A stretch of 64,000 nt of DNA from Pontibacter sp. SGAir0037 (GCF_005491705.1 NZ_CP028092.1:1302001-1366000), one strand, 5' to 3'; positions 26,427 to 35,974 are shown, numbered from the stretch's first letter. Made by a program: numbers and translations. The notes: generated by a model from the letters alone, not told the origin.

Positions 26427-27053
26427 CTATGCCTGTTCCTCAATTTCTTCCAGGATATCCTGAAGCTCATCGAAATCTTTCAGGCCGGGCTTAATTTCAT
26501 TACCGCCAAGTAAACCAATGCCTTTAGGCTTGATGGTTTTCATGATGGTATGTATGTTGTCTTTGGTAAGCCCGAAGCCAATGTATACCGGGTACGATCT
26601 GGCAATGGATTTCAACAGCATAGTGTTTGTCTCATCAATGGCCGTAAAGTCAGAAGAGTAAATCAGGAAAGAATCAACTACAGAGCTGTACAGCTCCAGC
26701 ATTTCCAGCAGCTCACTTTCAACAGTGTCTTTATTAATATATACTTTTAAAATAACCGGACAGCTTATCTCATCAATTTCATCTATCAGGTAGGGCGTAT
26801 CGAGCTGAATATAGTCGAGGTTAAATTCAGAGGCATACTCGTTGATAACATCCGGTCTGGCTCTCTCGAACTGACCGGCCAGTTTTACACCTGCTACCCA
26901 ACCCAGGATCTCCTTCAGTTCTTCTGATGAAACACGCTGCGGACTATCTAATTTCAGGTTAAAGCTTACAATGTCTACACCCATTCCGGCACAATATCGT
27001 GCATCACTTAAATTATTTATACCACTAACTATAACAGAAGTGCTCAGGCTCAT
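26427..27053 (-). CDS. TrpF-like TIM-barrel protein lacking catalytic residues
   Basis: The 208-residue protein aligns with phosphoribosylanthranilate isomerase (TrpF). The N-terminal strand and loop IVSGINNLSDARYCAGMGVD matches KICGITNxxDA. The C-terminal phosphate-binding segment GIGLLGGNEIKPGLKDFDEL matches the SSGVE...GxKD region. The catalytic cysteine of TrpF (KICG) is Ser10 here. The catalytic aspartate position in the LLDS motif reads FLIYSS, so both are replaced. No trp genes are nearby. I start at ATG 27053, which matches the family start; the frame continues upstream with basic residues. It probably binds a phosphorylated ligand or does another reaction. It is divergent from mnmA. 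Confidence 0.75.
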   Translation of the reverse strand: MSLSTSVIVSGINNLSDARYCAGMGVDIVSFNLKLDSPQRVSSEELKEILGWVAGVKLAGQFERARPDVINEYASEFNLDYIQLDTPYLIDEIDEISCPVILKVYINKDTVESELLEMLELYSSVVDSFLIYSSDFTAIDETNTMLLKSIARSYPVYIGFGLTKDNIHTIMKTIKPKGIGLLGGNEIKPGLKDFDELQDILEEIEEQA

Positions 27054-27237
27054 AAAAATATTATTTTGGTGATTGCTTGTTCTATAGCTTAAATTTTTCC
27101 AAAGTAAACCCCAAAATGCCTTTGATGCCATTTTTTTTACGATTATTTTAAATTCTCTGACTGGTTTTATATTGCCCCTGCACTTTAGTTGCACCTTTAT
27201 TTAAGCGGCTGAATCTTTATTAGTGTATACTTGTTGC

Positions 27238-27245
27238 TATATTTG
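27238..27245 (+). promoter_or_regulatory. -7 promoter element for mnmA
   Basis: TATATTTG is an exact TAnnTTTG match 42 bases before the mnmA ATG. TATACTTG at 27226-27233 is a weaker alternative. Confidence 0.6.
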
Positions 27246-27287
27246 TGGTAAAATTTATATTAAGACGGATAAGCATATTTTACATAA

Positions 27288-28418
27288 ATGAGTAAATTAG
27301 GTAGAGTACTGGTTGCCATGAGCGGTGGAATAGATAGTTCTGTTGCTGCCGTTATGCTGCATGAGCAAGGTTATGAAGTAGTCGGAATGACTATGAAAAC
27401 CTGGGACTATGCTTCGAGCGGTGGTAACAAGAAGGAGACTGGCTGCTGTAGCCTGGACTCCATAAATGATGCCCGCAATATTGCGGTTCAGTTAGGTTTC
27501 CCCCACTATATCATAGATATCAGAGAAGAGTTTGGCGATTATGTAATTAATCATTTTACGGATGAATACATTGCCGGACGTACGCCGAACCCATGCGTGC
27601 TTTGCAATACCCATATCAAGTGGGATGCTTTGCTTCGTCGCGCCGATCAGTTGGGCTGTGATTTTATAGCCACCGGGCATTACGCCAACGTGCGGGAGGA
27701 AAACGGCCGCTATATTATCTCTAAAGGTCTGGACGAACATAAAGACCAGTCGTATGCTCTTTGGGGCATTTCACAGGAAAGTTTAAGCCGTACGATTTTC
27801 CCTCTCGGTAAACTTCGTAAAACCGAAATCCGGCAGATGGCGCTGGATCGTGGCTTTACTGAACTGGTAAACAAGCCGGAATCGTATGAAATATGCTTCA
27901 TTCCGGATAATGATTACCGTGGTTTCCTGAAAAGAAGAATTGAAGGCCTGGAAGAGCAGGTAGCTGGGGGAGAGTTTGTGCTCGAAAACGGCACAGTTGT
28001 CGGAAAGCACGAAGGCTATCCTTTTTATACAATAGGGCAACGCAAAGGCTTAGGTATAGCTTTAGGTTTCCCGGCGTATGTAACAAGAATAGAGAAAGAT
28101 ACTAACAGGGTGGTGCTCGGCAACTACGAAGATCTGGCTAAAAACGCCATGACAGTCGGAAAACTGAGTATGGGCAAGTATGCAAACCTTATCGATCAGC
28201 CAATTGCTACGGTAACAAAAGTTCGTTACAACGATCCGGGTACAGAAGCTATAATTGAGCAGGTGGGCGATAAAATGAAAGTGCATTTCCTGAGCGGGGT
28301 GCATGCCATTGCCCCTGGTCAGGCCGCTGTTTTTTATGAAGGAAACGATGTGGTTGGCGGTGGATGGATTGAATCTAATTACAATTCAGAGTTTGCGCTC
28401 CAAATTCTTCCTGCTTAA
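27288..28418 (+). CDS. mnmA: tRNA-specific 2-thiouridylase MnmA
   Basis: MnmA adds sulfur to U34 of tRNA-Lys, -Glu and -Gln, the first step of the mnm5s2U wobble modification. The 376-residue protein has the PP-loop ATPase motif AMSGGIDSSVAAVML near 9-23. The catalytic cysteine lies in RTPNPCVLCNTHIKW and the second catalytic cysteine in SYEICFIPDNDYRGFL. A C-terminal beta-barrel domain includes HEGYPFYTIGQRKGLGIA. The size is normal. It abuts the following lipoprotein gene exactly (stop 28418, start 28419), so they are co-transcribed, perhaps only by chance. Confidence 0.97.
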   Translation: MSKLGRVLVAMSGGIDSSVAAVMLHEQGYEVVGMTMKTWDYASSGGNKKETGCCSLDSINDARNIAVQLGFPHYIIDIREEFGDYVINHFTDEYIAGRTPNPCVLCNTHIKWDALLRRADQLGCDFIATGHYANVREENGRYIISKGLDEHKDQSYALWGISQESLSRTIFPLGKLRKTEIRQMALDRGFTELVNKPESYEICFIPDNDYRGFLKRRIEGLEEQVAGGEFVLENGTVVGKHEGYPFYTIGQRKGLGIALGFPAYVTRIEKDTNRVVLGNYEDLAKNAMTVGKLSMGKYANLIDQPIATVTKVRYNDPGTEAIIEQVGDKMKVHFLSGVHAIAPGQAAVFYEGNDVVGGGWIESNYNSEFALQILPA

Positions 28419-29144
28419 ATGAAGAGGCTTTCCTTTTTCCTGTTGCTGGCCCTGTTCAGTCTGGCTGCATGCAAAGAGACTTTTATTGAAACTGATCCTG
28501 GTGTTGTTGGTTATGGCTACTATCCCTTGGAAGTAGGGGATTACCGCGTTTACAGTGTAACGGATATCAAGTTTCTGGATAACGAAGGCGATACCAGTCG
28601 GTTTCAGCTGAAAGAGGAAGTTGCCGAATCTTTTGTAGACCAGACGAATACGTTGGTGTACAAGATCATTCGATCCGTTCGCCCTGATGCACAAGCATCT
28701 TGGGTGGAGGATTCTGTGATGGTAGTAGCAAAATTCAGTACCAGCGTTATTCTGACGAAAGATAATGTTAAATCTGTGAAATTGGTTTTCCCGGTTAAGA
28801 ATGGTAAAGCCTGGAGTGCAGATGCTTACAACAATCGCACTGTGAACAGCGAGAACGATGGTAAAGAGAAGTATACCTATGCATCTGTAGGGGAGCCGTT
28901 TACTGTAAATGGCTCTACCTATAACCAGACCCTTACAGTGGTACAGGGAAAGCCTGCCAGCAACTTTATCATGCTCAGCGACCGGAAAGAAGTTTACGCA
29001 CAGGATATTGGCATGATCTATCGCTTATTTAACAAAGCAGCTTACTGTAACCAGATAGGCTCAAGCGATTGCCCTTATGGGGAAGGGTATATCCTAAATG
29101 GGCATAAGCGCGAAGAAGTGCTGCTATCGTACGGAAAAATGTAA
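28419..29144 (+). CDS. Lipoprotein of unknown function, upstream of a secreted subtilisin
   Basis: The 241-residue protein has a lipoprotein signal MKRLSFFLLLALFSLAAC with the lipid-carrying cysteine at residue 18. The mature part begins KETFIETDPGVVGYGYYPLE and is beta-rich. It has features of extracellular or periplasmic domains (YPLEVGDYRVYSV, AYCNQIGSSDCPYGEGYILN) but no family I can name. Two cysteines near the C-terminus (AYCN and SDCP) could form a disulfide. The gene starts at the base after mnmA and ends 7 bases before the subtilisin gene, so lipoprotein and protease are probably made together. A chaperone or inhibitor role is a guess. Confidence 0.75.
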   Translation: MKRLSFFLLLALFSLAACKETFIETDPGVVGYGYYPLEVGDYRVYSVTDIKFLDNEGDTSRFQLKEEVAESFVDQTNTLVYKIIRSVRPDAQASWVEDSVMVVAKFSTSVILTKDNVKSVKLVFPVKNGKAWSADAYNNRTVNSENDGKEKYTYASVGEPFTVNGSTYNQTLTVVQGKPASNFIMLSDRKEVYAQDIGMIYRLFNKAAYCNQIGSSDCPYGEGYILNGHKREEVLLSYGKM

Positions 29145-29151
29145 AGAACAC

Positions 29152-30810
29152 ATGAGGTATAGTAAGTTTTTGATCTGTCTGCTAGCGCTGGTTTGCCTGT
29201 TCCAGGATTTAGCCTTTGCCGCAGAAGAACAGAAGCATCTGATTTACTTCAAGGATAAAGTCGATTCTCCCTTTTCGGTTCAGAACCCGCACCGGTTCCT
29301 GTCAGCTAAAGCCATCGAAAGAAGGCAGAAGCAAAACATTTCAATTACACCACAGGATCTACCTGTTAATCCTGCTTATGTAGCAGCCTTGCGGGAACTG
29401 GGTATTTCGGTGTGGTATACTTCCCGCTGGTTTAATGCGGCTGTTGTGCAATGCAGTTCCGAAAAACTGGCAGAAGCACAAAACCTGCCTTTTGTTAAAG
29501 CCTCTCAGAACCTGAACAGGATAACCGCTTCCAGCAATGGGGCGCAGTCTGTCGCTAAACCAGTGGCTGCGGAGGATGCCTTTGCCTTCAGCAGTGCCTT
29601 ACAGAGCAGTGATTACGGACAGGCAAGGCAGCAGGCGGCTATGCTGGGACTGTTAGATTTACATGCTGCCGGGTATAATGGAAGCGGCATGAGCATTGCC
29701 GTGTTCGACACCGGTTTTCCGGCTGTAAATACATTGCCGGCTTTCAGCCATCTATTTCAGAATAACCAGATAAGAGCGACTTACGATTTTGTAGCCAATA
29801 CAGCAAATGTGTATGGCAGCAATGCACACGGTACGATGGTACTTTCTACTATGGCTGCTTATGCCCCCGGCCAAATGATAGGAACGGCTTACGGGGCAGA
29901 CTACTACCTGTTCCGAACCGAAGATGTTAGCTCGGAGCATAATCTAGAAGAAATTAACTGGTTATTGGCCGCAGAGTTTGCAGACAGTGCCGGAGTAGAC
30001 ATTATCAACTCATCTCTTGGCTACAAAGTGTTTGATGCTCCTTCTCAAAGCTATAACTATAACCAGATGGACGGCAACACAGCTATCATAACCCGTGCTG
30101 CTGATTATGCTGCGGCAAAGGGTATACTAGTTGTGGTAAGTGCCGGGAACGACGGCGCAAGTTCATCGGTCTGGCAACGTATTGGGGCTCCTGCCGATGC
30201 TGATTCTGTACTGACAGTGGGTGCTGTTAATGCTGCTGGTAATCTGGCGGCCTTTAGTTCTTATGGTCCTACTGCTGATGGAAGAATTAAACCCGATGTA
30301 GTGGCCTTAGGTCAGCTGGCTTATGTGTTCACACCTGCCGGCCAGGTGGTTCAAAGCAACGGCACTTCTTTTTCAAGCCCTATAATGGCCGGTATGGCTG
30401 CCTGCCTGTGGCAGGCCTTCAGCAACAGAAGCAACATAGAGATGCTCAACTATATCCGGAGCATCGGTAGCCAGGCTGCTTCACCAGATAACAGATTAGG
30501 CTATGGCATTCCCGACTACAGGAATTCAGCCGCTGGAATACCCCGCTTACCTGTTCGGGACGAAGTAATTATTACCAATCCGGTAAAAGACAATGCGCTT
30601 ACGCTAACGCTGGGAGGAGATTACAGCAAGGGAACAGCTGTGGTACACATTTTTGATACTGCAGGAAGACTACTGTATAAGCAGGAACTGCAGGCCCATC
30701 ACTTCCAGCATACTTTAAGTATAGGTGCGTCTATTCCGAAGCAGGGAATTTATCTATGTCGCGTTAGTACTGGCAGTAAGGCTACTACTGTTCGCTTTTT
30801 GAAGCTTTAG
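29152..30810 (+). CDS. Secreted S8 subtilisin-family protease with T9SS C-terminal sorting domain
   Basis: The 552-residue protein starts with a signal peptide (MRYSKFLICLLALVCLFQDLAFA). An inhibitor-like propeptide (about 22-125) follows, then a complete subtilisin domain. The catalytic triad is visible: Asp186 in AVFDTGFP, His226 in NAHGTMVLS and Ser406 in NGTSFSSPIMAG. The last 75 residues (VIITNPVKDNALTLTLGGDY to VSTGSKATTVRFLKL) form a type A C-terminal domain typical of substrates of the type IX secretion system, so the enzyme is exported across the outer membrane. I start at ATG 29152; an in-frame upstream ATG (29098) would run into the lipoprotein gene and precede the signal peptide. 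Confidence 0.93.
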   Translation: MRYSKFLICLLALVCLFQDLAFAAEEQKHLIYFKDKVDSPFSVQNPHRFLSAKAIERRQKQNISITPQDLPVNPAYVAALRELGISVWYTSRWFNAAVVQCSSEKLAEAQNLPFVKASQNLNRITASSNGAQSVAKPVAAEDAFAFSSALQSSDYGQARQQAAMLGLLDLHAAGYNGSGMSIAVFDTGFPAVNTLPAFSHLFQNNQIRATYDFVANTANVYGSNAHGTMVLSTMAAYAPGQMIGTAYGADYYLFRTEDVSSEHNLEEINWLLAAEFADSAGVDIINSSLGYKVFDAPSQSYNYNQMDGNTAIITRAADYAAAKGILVVVSAGNDGASSSVWQRIGAPADADSVLTVGAVNAAGNLAAFSSYGPTADGRIKPDVVALGQLAYVFTPAGQVVQSNGTSFSSPIMAGMAACLWQAFSNRSNIEMLNYIRSIGSQAASPDNRLGYGIPDYRNSAAGIPRLPVRDEVIITNPVKDNALTLTLGGDYSKGTAVVHIFDTAGRLLYKQELQAHHFQHTLSIGASIPKQGIYLCRVSTGSKATTVRFLKL

Positions 30811-30876
30811 TTTAAGTATGTATAGCGGTTCTTTTTTTCAGAAAAAATTTAAGGCAACAAACAAAGTTCAAAATCC

Positions 30877-30884
30877 TATCTTTG
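30877..30884 (+). promoter_or_regulatory. -7 promoter element at the rpe start (possible leaderless mRNA)
   Basis: TATCTTTG is an exact TAnnTTTG match, and only four bases separate it from the rpe ATG at 30889. Transcription would then begin at or next to the start codon. Confidence 0.55.
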
Positions 30885-30888
30885 CTTT

Positions 30889-31548
30889 ATGAGACCAATT
30901 ATAGCCCCTTCTGTATTGGCAGCTGATTTTGCCAATTTGCAATCTGAAGTTGAGATGTTGAACAAGAGCCAGGCCGACTGGCTGCACATCGATATCATGG
31001 ATGGCAGATTTGTGCCAAACATTTCATTTGGCTTTCCTGTACTGGAGGCAATTCAGCGCCATGCACAAAAGCCGCTCGATGTGCACCTGATGATTGAGTC
31101 GCCTGAGTTATATATTGAGCAGTTCCGAAAGTCCGGCGCCGAAAACATAACAGTACACTACGAGGCTTGTGTTCACTTGCACCGAATCATTGAGCAGATT
31201 AAAGCTACGGGAGCAAAGGCCGGAGTAGCGCTTAATCCACACACTTCGGTAGCCTTACTCGAAGATGTAATCGCTGACCTGGACCTGGTGTGTGTGATGT
31301 CTGTTAACCCTGGCTTTGGCGGGCAGAAATTCATTGAGAATACCTATAACAGAATTGAGGCACTGAAAGAGTTGATCTTATCCCGAAACTCCAAGGCTCT
31401 CATAGAAATTGATGGTGGTGTGAACCAGAAGAATGCGCCACTTCTTCTGGAAAGAGGGGCTGATGTGCTGGTAGCCGGAAGCTTTGTTTTTTCCGCTGCT
31501 GATCCTGCACAAACCATTGCTGCCTTAAAAAGTACTTTAAAAGACTAA
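30889..31548 (+). CDS. rpe: Ribulose-phosphate 3-epimerase
   Basis: Rpe interconverts ribulose 5-phosphate and xylulose 5-phosphate in the pentose phosphate pathway. The 219-residue TIM-barrel protein begins PIIAPSVLAADFANL. It has the family motifs DWLHIDIMDGRFVPNISFG near 31-49, the metal-binding histidines in HIDIMDG and DVHLMIE, VNPGFGGQKFI near 142, and the phosphate-binding end IDGGVNQKNAP. Length and motifs are normal. A TonB-receptor-like gene follows 13 bases downstream, so they may share a transcript. Confidence 0.97.
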   Translation: MRPIIAPSVLAADFANLQSEVEMLNKSQADWLHIDIMDGRFVPNISFGFPVLEAIQRHAQKPLDVHLMIESPELYIEQFRKSGAENITVHYEACVHLHRIIEQIKATGAKAGVALNPHTSVALLEDVIADLDLVCVMSVNPGFGGQKFIENTYNRIEALKELILSRNSKALIEIDGGVNQKNAPLLLERGADVLVAGSFVFSAADPAQTIAALKSTLKD

Positions 31549-31561
31549 GTATAACCTGTTC

Positions 31562-34003
31562 ATGCTGAAATATCTATCGGTTTGGTTGGTGCTACTGTTT
31601 CCTTTAGGTGTGGCAGCTCAACAGGTTATTGTTTCAGGTATAGTGCTAAACCACCAGCGTGAACCGTTAGAGCAGGCTTCCGTCAGTATAAAAGGCACCA
31701 CTGCTGGAGTGCAGACATCAGCTGACGGAAAGTTCAGGATACAGCTACCCTCTCAGCCAGACCGCGAAGTCACGCTGATTATCCGTTACCTGGGATACCA
31801 TGAACTGCAAAAAACGGTGCAGCTGGGAGCTGCTGCAGTAGATATGGAACTGGTCCTTTCGCCTGACCAGCGTCAGCTCAACGCTGTGGATATTCACGGA
31901 AACAGGACAGATGCCCGGGAGCAGGCCGGGCTGACCCGCTTAGACCCGCGTATAACAAAGGAGATGCCTTCTGCCTTTGGCGACTTTAACCAAATCCTGG
32001 TAACGCTGCCTGGTGTTAGCAGTAACAACGAGCTTTCTTCAACCTACTCTGTTCGCGGTGGCAATTACGACGAAAACCTGGTTTATGTGAACGGGATTGA
32101 AATTTACCGTCCGTTCCTCATCACCAATGCGCAACAGGAGGGGCTTAGCTTTGTCAATCCTGATCTGGTAGGAAGCATCAACTTTTCTTCTGGCGGCTGG
32201 CAACCCAAGTACGGCGACAGGCTTTCTTCTGTGCTCGACATTCGCTATAAAACTCCCGGTAAATTAGCAGGCTCTGTTTCTGGCGGTTTAACAGGTGGAA
32301 GCCTCCATTTAGAGGCCGCTTCGAAGAACAAGCGCATATCTTATTTGCTGGGCACACGGTATAAAACCGGCCAATACCTGTTGCAGGGCCTGCAGGTGGA
32401 GGGGCAGTACAGGCCAAACTTCTCGGATGCACAGGCCTATATCAATATTGATCTTTCCCGTTCTCAAACTGAGCCGGCACGCACTACCCTGGGTATTCTG
32501 GCCAGCTATGCCCGGAACAGTTACCTGGTAGTGCCGGAGTCGAGGGTGACTACCTTCGGAACACGCCAGAATGCAATGCGTTTGTTTGTCGGGTATGATG
32601 GGCGGGAGCTGATGCAGTACAGCACTTCACAGCTGGGTATAAATTTATCCCATAGGTTTAACAGAGCCTTATTATCTGAAATCATATTATCAGGTATATA
32701 CTCACGGGAAAGAGAATTCAGGGATATTGAAGCTGCTTACCGTTTGTGTGACGTAAACGGCACCGGAGGCGGTAACTATGGCGAGTGCATGCAATCCAGG
32801 GGTGTTGGCTCGCAATACGATCATGCGCGGAATACCTTACTGGCAAGAGTGCTGACTGCGGAGATCCGGAACAGCTGGCAAAAGAGCCGGCGCAGCCAGG
32901 TTCAGTTTGGTGTAAAGGCCGGGGTAGAAGATATACAGGACCGTTCATCAGAATATGGTTTTGTAGATTCAGCTGACTTTGTAAATCCTGCTTATTATCT
33001 GAATTCAACGTTAGATTTAAGAAGCTTACGCTATAATGGTTATTTACAGCATACTTATAAGTTTGATTCGCTGCGAACCATTACCTATGGCGTAAGAGCA
33101 AGCTACTGGACCTACTCAAAAGAATTTACATTTACTCCCCGCATCCAGTATGCGGCAATTTCCAGAAGGAACCCTGATCTGTCGTATAAGGCAGCTTTGG
33201 GTTTATATTACCAGCCACCTTTTTACCGGGAATTGCGCAACATGCAAGGGCAGCTAAACCCTGAGATCAGGGCACAACGCTCTTTACATGCTATAGTAGG
33301 TGCCGATTATAGTTTTAAAGCCTGGGACAGGGATTTTATGCTTACTACTGAGGCTTACTATAAACACATGACCAATGTCATTCCCTACGATGTTGATAAT
33401 GTGCGACTTCGGTATTATGCTCAAAATAATGCGAAAGCATATGCGACAGGCCTTGATGTGCGGGTAAACGGAGAGTTTATAAAAGGAGCCGAATCGTGGT
33501 TAAGCCTGGGCATACTTAGCACAAAAGAAGATGTGGAAGGAGACTCCACTTTCACCTACGATGCACAAGGCCAGATATCAGGTAAAGCGCCTTTGGGCTA
33601 TATCAACCGCCCTACAAACCAGTTGCTGAATATCGGAGTTTTCTTCCAGGATCATTTACCGGATAACCCCACGGTAAGAATGAACTTGAATTTAGCCTAT
33701 GGGACAGGGCTACCTTTTGGCCCGCCATTCAGGCCGGAATATCGCAATGCCTTTTCAGGCAAATCTTACAAACGGGTAGACGTAGGTTTTTCTAAACTGA
33801 TAGTACTGGGAGATGCTGCCATCACCAACACTGACAAATTCTCCCTGGAAAGTTTGTGGATCGGCCTTGAAGTACTGAATCTGATTGCTGCCAATAACCG
33901 CCTCTCATACAGTTATGTTACGGATCTTAATAATGTTACTTATGCTGTTCCCAATTTCCTGACCGGGCGCAGGCTTAACCTTCGTTTTATAGCCCGGTTC
34001 TAA
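31562..34003 (+). CDS. TonB-dependent receptor with N-terminal carboxypeptidase-regulatory domain
   Basis: This outer membrane transporter has 813 residues. A signal peptide (cleaved after PLGVAAQ) is followed by a CarboxypepD_reg-like beta-sandwich (about 22-110), with ISGIVL-like start VSGIVLNHQREPLEQASVSI. A plug domain (about 120-240) has LVTLPGVSSNNELSSTYSVR and GNYDENLVYVNGIEIYRP. The C-terminal beta-barrel ends LNLRFIARF. No partner SusD gene is adjacent, so the substrate is not indicated; a metal chelate, vitamin or small peptide is as likely as a sugar. It is 13 bases after rpe and ends convergently with the LytTR regulator gene. Confidence 0.9.
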   Translation: MLKYLSVWLVLLFPLGVAAQQVIVSGIVLNHQREPLEQASVSIKGTTAGVQTSADGKFRIQLPSQPDREVTLIIRYLGYHELQKTVQLGAAAVDMELVLSPDQRQLNAVDIHGNRTDAREQAGLTRLDPRITKEMPSAFGDFNQILVTLPGVSSNNELSSTYSVRGGNYDENLVYVNGIEIYRPFLITNAQQEGLSFVNPDLVGSINFSSGGWQPKYGDRLSSVLDIRYKTPGKLAGSVSGGLTGGSLHLEAASKNKRISYLLGTRYKTGQYLLQGLQVEGQYRPNFSDAQAYINIDLSRSQTEPARTTLGILASYARNSYLVVPESRVTTFGTRQNAMRLFVGYDGRELMQYSTSQLGINLSHRFNRALLSEIILSGIYSREREFRDIEAAYRLCDVNGTGGGNYGECMQSRGVGSQYDHARNTLLARVLTAEIRNSWQKSRRSQVQFGVKAGVEDIQDRSSEYGFVDSADFVNPAYYLNSTLDLRSLRYNGYLQHTYKFDSLRTITYGVRASYWTYSKEFTFTPRIQYAAISRRNPDLSYKAALGLYYQPPFYRELRNMQGQLNPEIRAQRSLHAIVGADYSFKAWDRDFMLTTEAYYKHMTNVIPYDVDNVRLRYYAQNNAKAYATGLDVRVNGEFIKGAESWLSLGILSTKEDVEGDSTFTYDAQGQISGKAPLGYINRPTNQLLNIGVFFQDHLPDNPTVRMNLNLAYGTGLPFGPPFRPEYRNAFSGKSYKRVDVGFSKLIVLGDAAITNTDKFSLESLWIGLEVLNLIAANNRLSYSYVTDLNNVTYAVPNFLTGRRLNLRFIARF

Positions 34004-34033
34004 CGCCATTCATGTTCAGGCTGCCATTGCCAG

Positions 34034-34795
34034 TTAATCCTGCTCCCGAATGAGCTTCAGAAAATTTTCGCGGAAGCTCTCTCCAATGGGTAAAACTTTA
34101 TCTGCAATATAAACAGTGTTTCCATCAACCATCCTGATCTTATCAATCGAAACTATATAAGATTTATGGATGCGGTAGAATGGTGGCTGCGGAAGCTGTT
34201 CTTCCATGTTCTTAAGAGTAAGGTAAGTTACCAGTCTTTGTCCCTGCATATAAACGGAAACATAGTTCTTTAGTCCCTCTATATACAGGATATCGTCGTA
34301 ATCGATTTTAATGAATTTGTTTTTGCTTTCTCCTTTTATAAACATGTAAGGGCTAGCCTGAGCAGGATGTCCGGCACCAGTAGTGGCTGTGGCCAACGGA
34401 GGGTTATCATGACTGGCTGAAGAAGCCTGTATGGTTGGCTGCTGAAGCACTGCCTGCGCCTTGTGTACTGCCTTCAGGAAGCGGTCGAAAGGGATTGGCT
34501 TAAGAAGATAGTCAATGACATCGTGCTCATAGCCTTCCAGGGCATATTCCGGGTAGGCGGTAGTCAGAATCACTTTGCACCTGCTGCCACATATTTTCAT
34601 AAACTGTATGCCCGTCAGCTCCGGCATCTGTATATCCAGAAACACCAGGTCCACACGCCCTTCCTGCACCCAGTTAATAGCTTCTATCGGGCTGGTAGTG
34701 GTGCCCACCAACTCCAGATTGGGGATTTTCTGAATATAGTCGGCAATAATCTTAGTGGCGTAGGCTTCGTCGTCAACAGCAATACAGCGAATCAT
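34034..34795 (-). CDS. LytTR-type response regulator
   Basis: The 253-residue protein pairs an N-terminal receiver domain (about 1-120) with a C-terminal LytTR DNA-binding domain (about 150-250). The phosphate-accepting aspartate is Asp54 in VFLDIQMPELTG, and the acidic pair is VDDEAY near the start. The linker between the domains is rich in Ala, Ser, Thr and His. The LytTR part includes FIKGESKNKFIKIDYDDILY and PFYRIHKSYIVSIDKI. The cognate sensor kinase gene is next upstream on the same strand (34958-35974), separated by 162 bases. Its targets may be the neighbouring TonB-receptor genes, but no LytTR binding site was identified. Confidence 0.92.
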   Translation of the reverse strand: MIRCIAVDDEAYATKIIADYIQKIPNLELVGTTTSPIEAINWVQEGRVDLVFLDIQMPELTGIQFMKICGSRCKVILTTAYPEYALEGYEHDVIDYLLKPIPFDRFLKAVHKAQAVLQQPTIQASSASHDNPPLATATTGAGHPAQASPYMFIKGESKNKFIKIDYDDILYIEGLKNYVSVYMQGQRLVTYLTLKNMEEQLPQPPFYRIHKSYIVSIDKIRMVDGNTVYIADKVLPIGESFRENFLKLIREQD

Positions 34796-34957
34796 TTTGT
34801 TTAGAAAGTTTATGGGTTAAAAGTTATTGTCTGCACCAGGATTTGCAGGATAAGATGATTTTGAGGATTAAAATTGTTTATTCAGATTAGCCATTTCCAT
34901 TGCGAAAGCATCAGATTTATTAATTTCTGTCCATCCATTTTTCCTCAAAACCCTGCT

Positions 34958-35974
34958 TCAGATGTGTTGCAGCTTTAGCTTTGTTTCGTATTTTTTTCCA
35001 TCCTCACTAATCTCAAGGGTATAGAGGTTCGGGTAAAGCAGGTCGAGGCGGCGGCGGATATTCGCAAGGCCGATGCCGGTGGTCTGGTCTTTTTGATTTT
35101 GATTGATCCGGTTGCTCACATTAAAACACAAATTCGCATTTTCCAACTGCAAATTAATGGTAATGGGTGCCGATGCGTCGTCTACAACACCATGTTTCAG
35201 GGCGTTCTCCACAAAAGGAATCAGTACCAGCGATGGGACCCGCTGCCCGTTTACATGCCCTTGTATCGTAAAGTTAACAAAGAAATTATTTTCGAAGCGG
35301 AGACGGTAAATGTTCAGGTAGTTTTGCAGGTAATCCACCTCTTTTTGTAGCTCTACTCTGCCGTCTTTGCTCTCGTACAGCATGTAGCGCATCAGGTCTG
35401 ATAGCTTTATGATGGCATCGGCCAGTTTATCAGACACAGGATAAGCCAGCGAGTACAAGTAGTTTAAGGTATTGTATAGGAAGTGCGGGTTGATCTGGGT
35501 TTTCAGGAAAGCCAGTTCGGCCTGCACTTTTTCCTGTTTCAGGGTACGATTCTCGCGTTCTTTTTGTAAGGTGGCTTCAAAAGCCCACACTACAGCCCCC
35601 AGAAAAATGCCAGGTAAAGACCAATACAGGTTGTCAAATATATAATAAGAAAGCGTAGTGCCGGGACTATAATTGCGGAAACCAAAAAAAGCCTGAAAAA
35701 GCACTTCCTCTACCGTATAACGAAGGGTGGTATAGACCAGCATAATTCCCGCAACGCCAAACAAAACGATCAGCCAGTTTCTTTTTTTCATCCAGAGCGG
35801 GAAAACCAGCAGATAGCAAAGGTAAAACTCCACCAGGTGCAACAAATCCTGGCTCAGGTTGAGCAGCAGTATTTTGTAATCCCAGTTGTAGAGGAAGTAA
35901 CCTAATACTGTATAACCGATGTAGAGCGTCCACCCCAGCAGGTGCAGCCCGATCTTTTTTTGCGTCACATTCAT
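34958..35974 (-). CDS. LytS-type sensor histidine kinase
   Basis: The 338-residue protein has four predicted membrane helices in its first 135 residues (for example LLGWTLYIGYTVLGYFL and PGIFLGAVVWAFEAT). A short coiled coil follows, then the His_kinase domain of the LytS/YehU family with the phosphorylated histidine at 164 in LKTQINPHFLYNTLNYL. The catalytic ATP-binding part has VPSLVLIPFVENALKHGV near 250-270 and GIGLANIRRRLDLLYP near 300. It has no periplasmic sensor domain, so it probably senses a membrane or membrane-embedded signal. Together with the LytTR regulator it forms a complete two-component system. Confidence 0.92.
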   Translation of the reverse strand: MNVTQKKIGLHLLGWTLYIGYTVLGYFLYNWDYKILLLNLSQDLLHLVEFYLCYLLVFPLWMKKRNWLIVLFGVAGIMLVYTTLRYTVEEVLFQAFFGFRNYSPGTTLSYYIFDNLYWSLPGIFLGAVVWAFEATLQKERENRTLKQEKVQAELAFLKTQINPHFLYNTLNYLYSLAYPVSDKLADAIIKLSDLMRYMLYESKDGRVELQKEVDYLQNYLNIYRLRFENNFFVNFTIQGHVNGQRVPSLVLIPFVENALKHGVVDDASAPITINLQLENANLCFNVSNRINQNQKDQTTGIGLANIRRRLDLLYPNLYTLEISEDGKKYETKLKLQHI

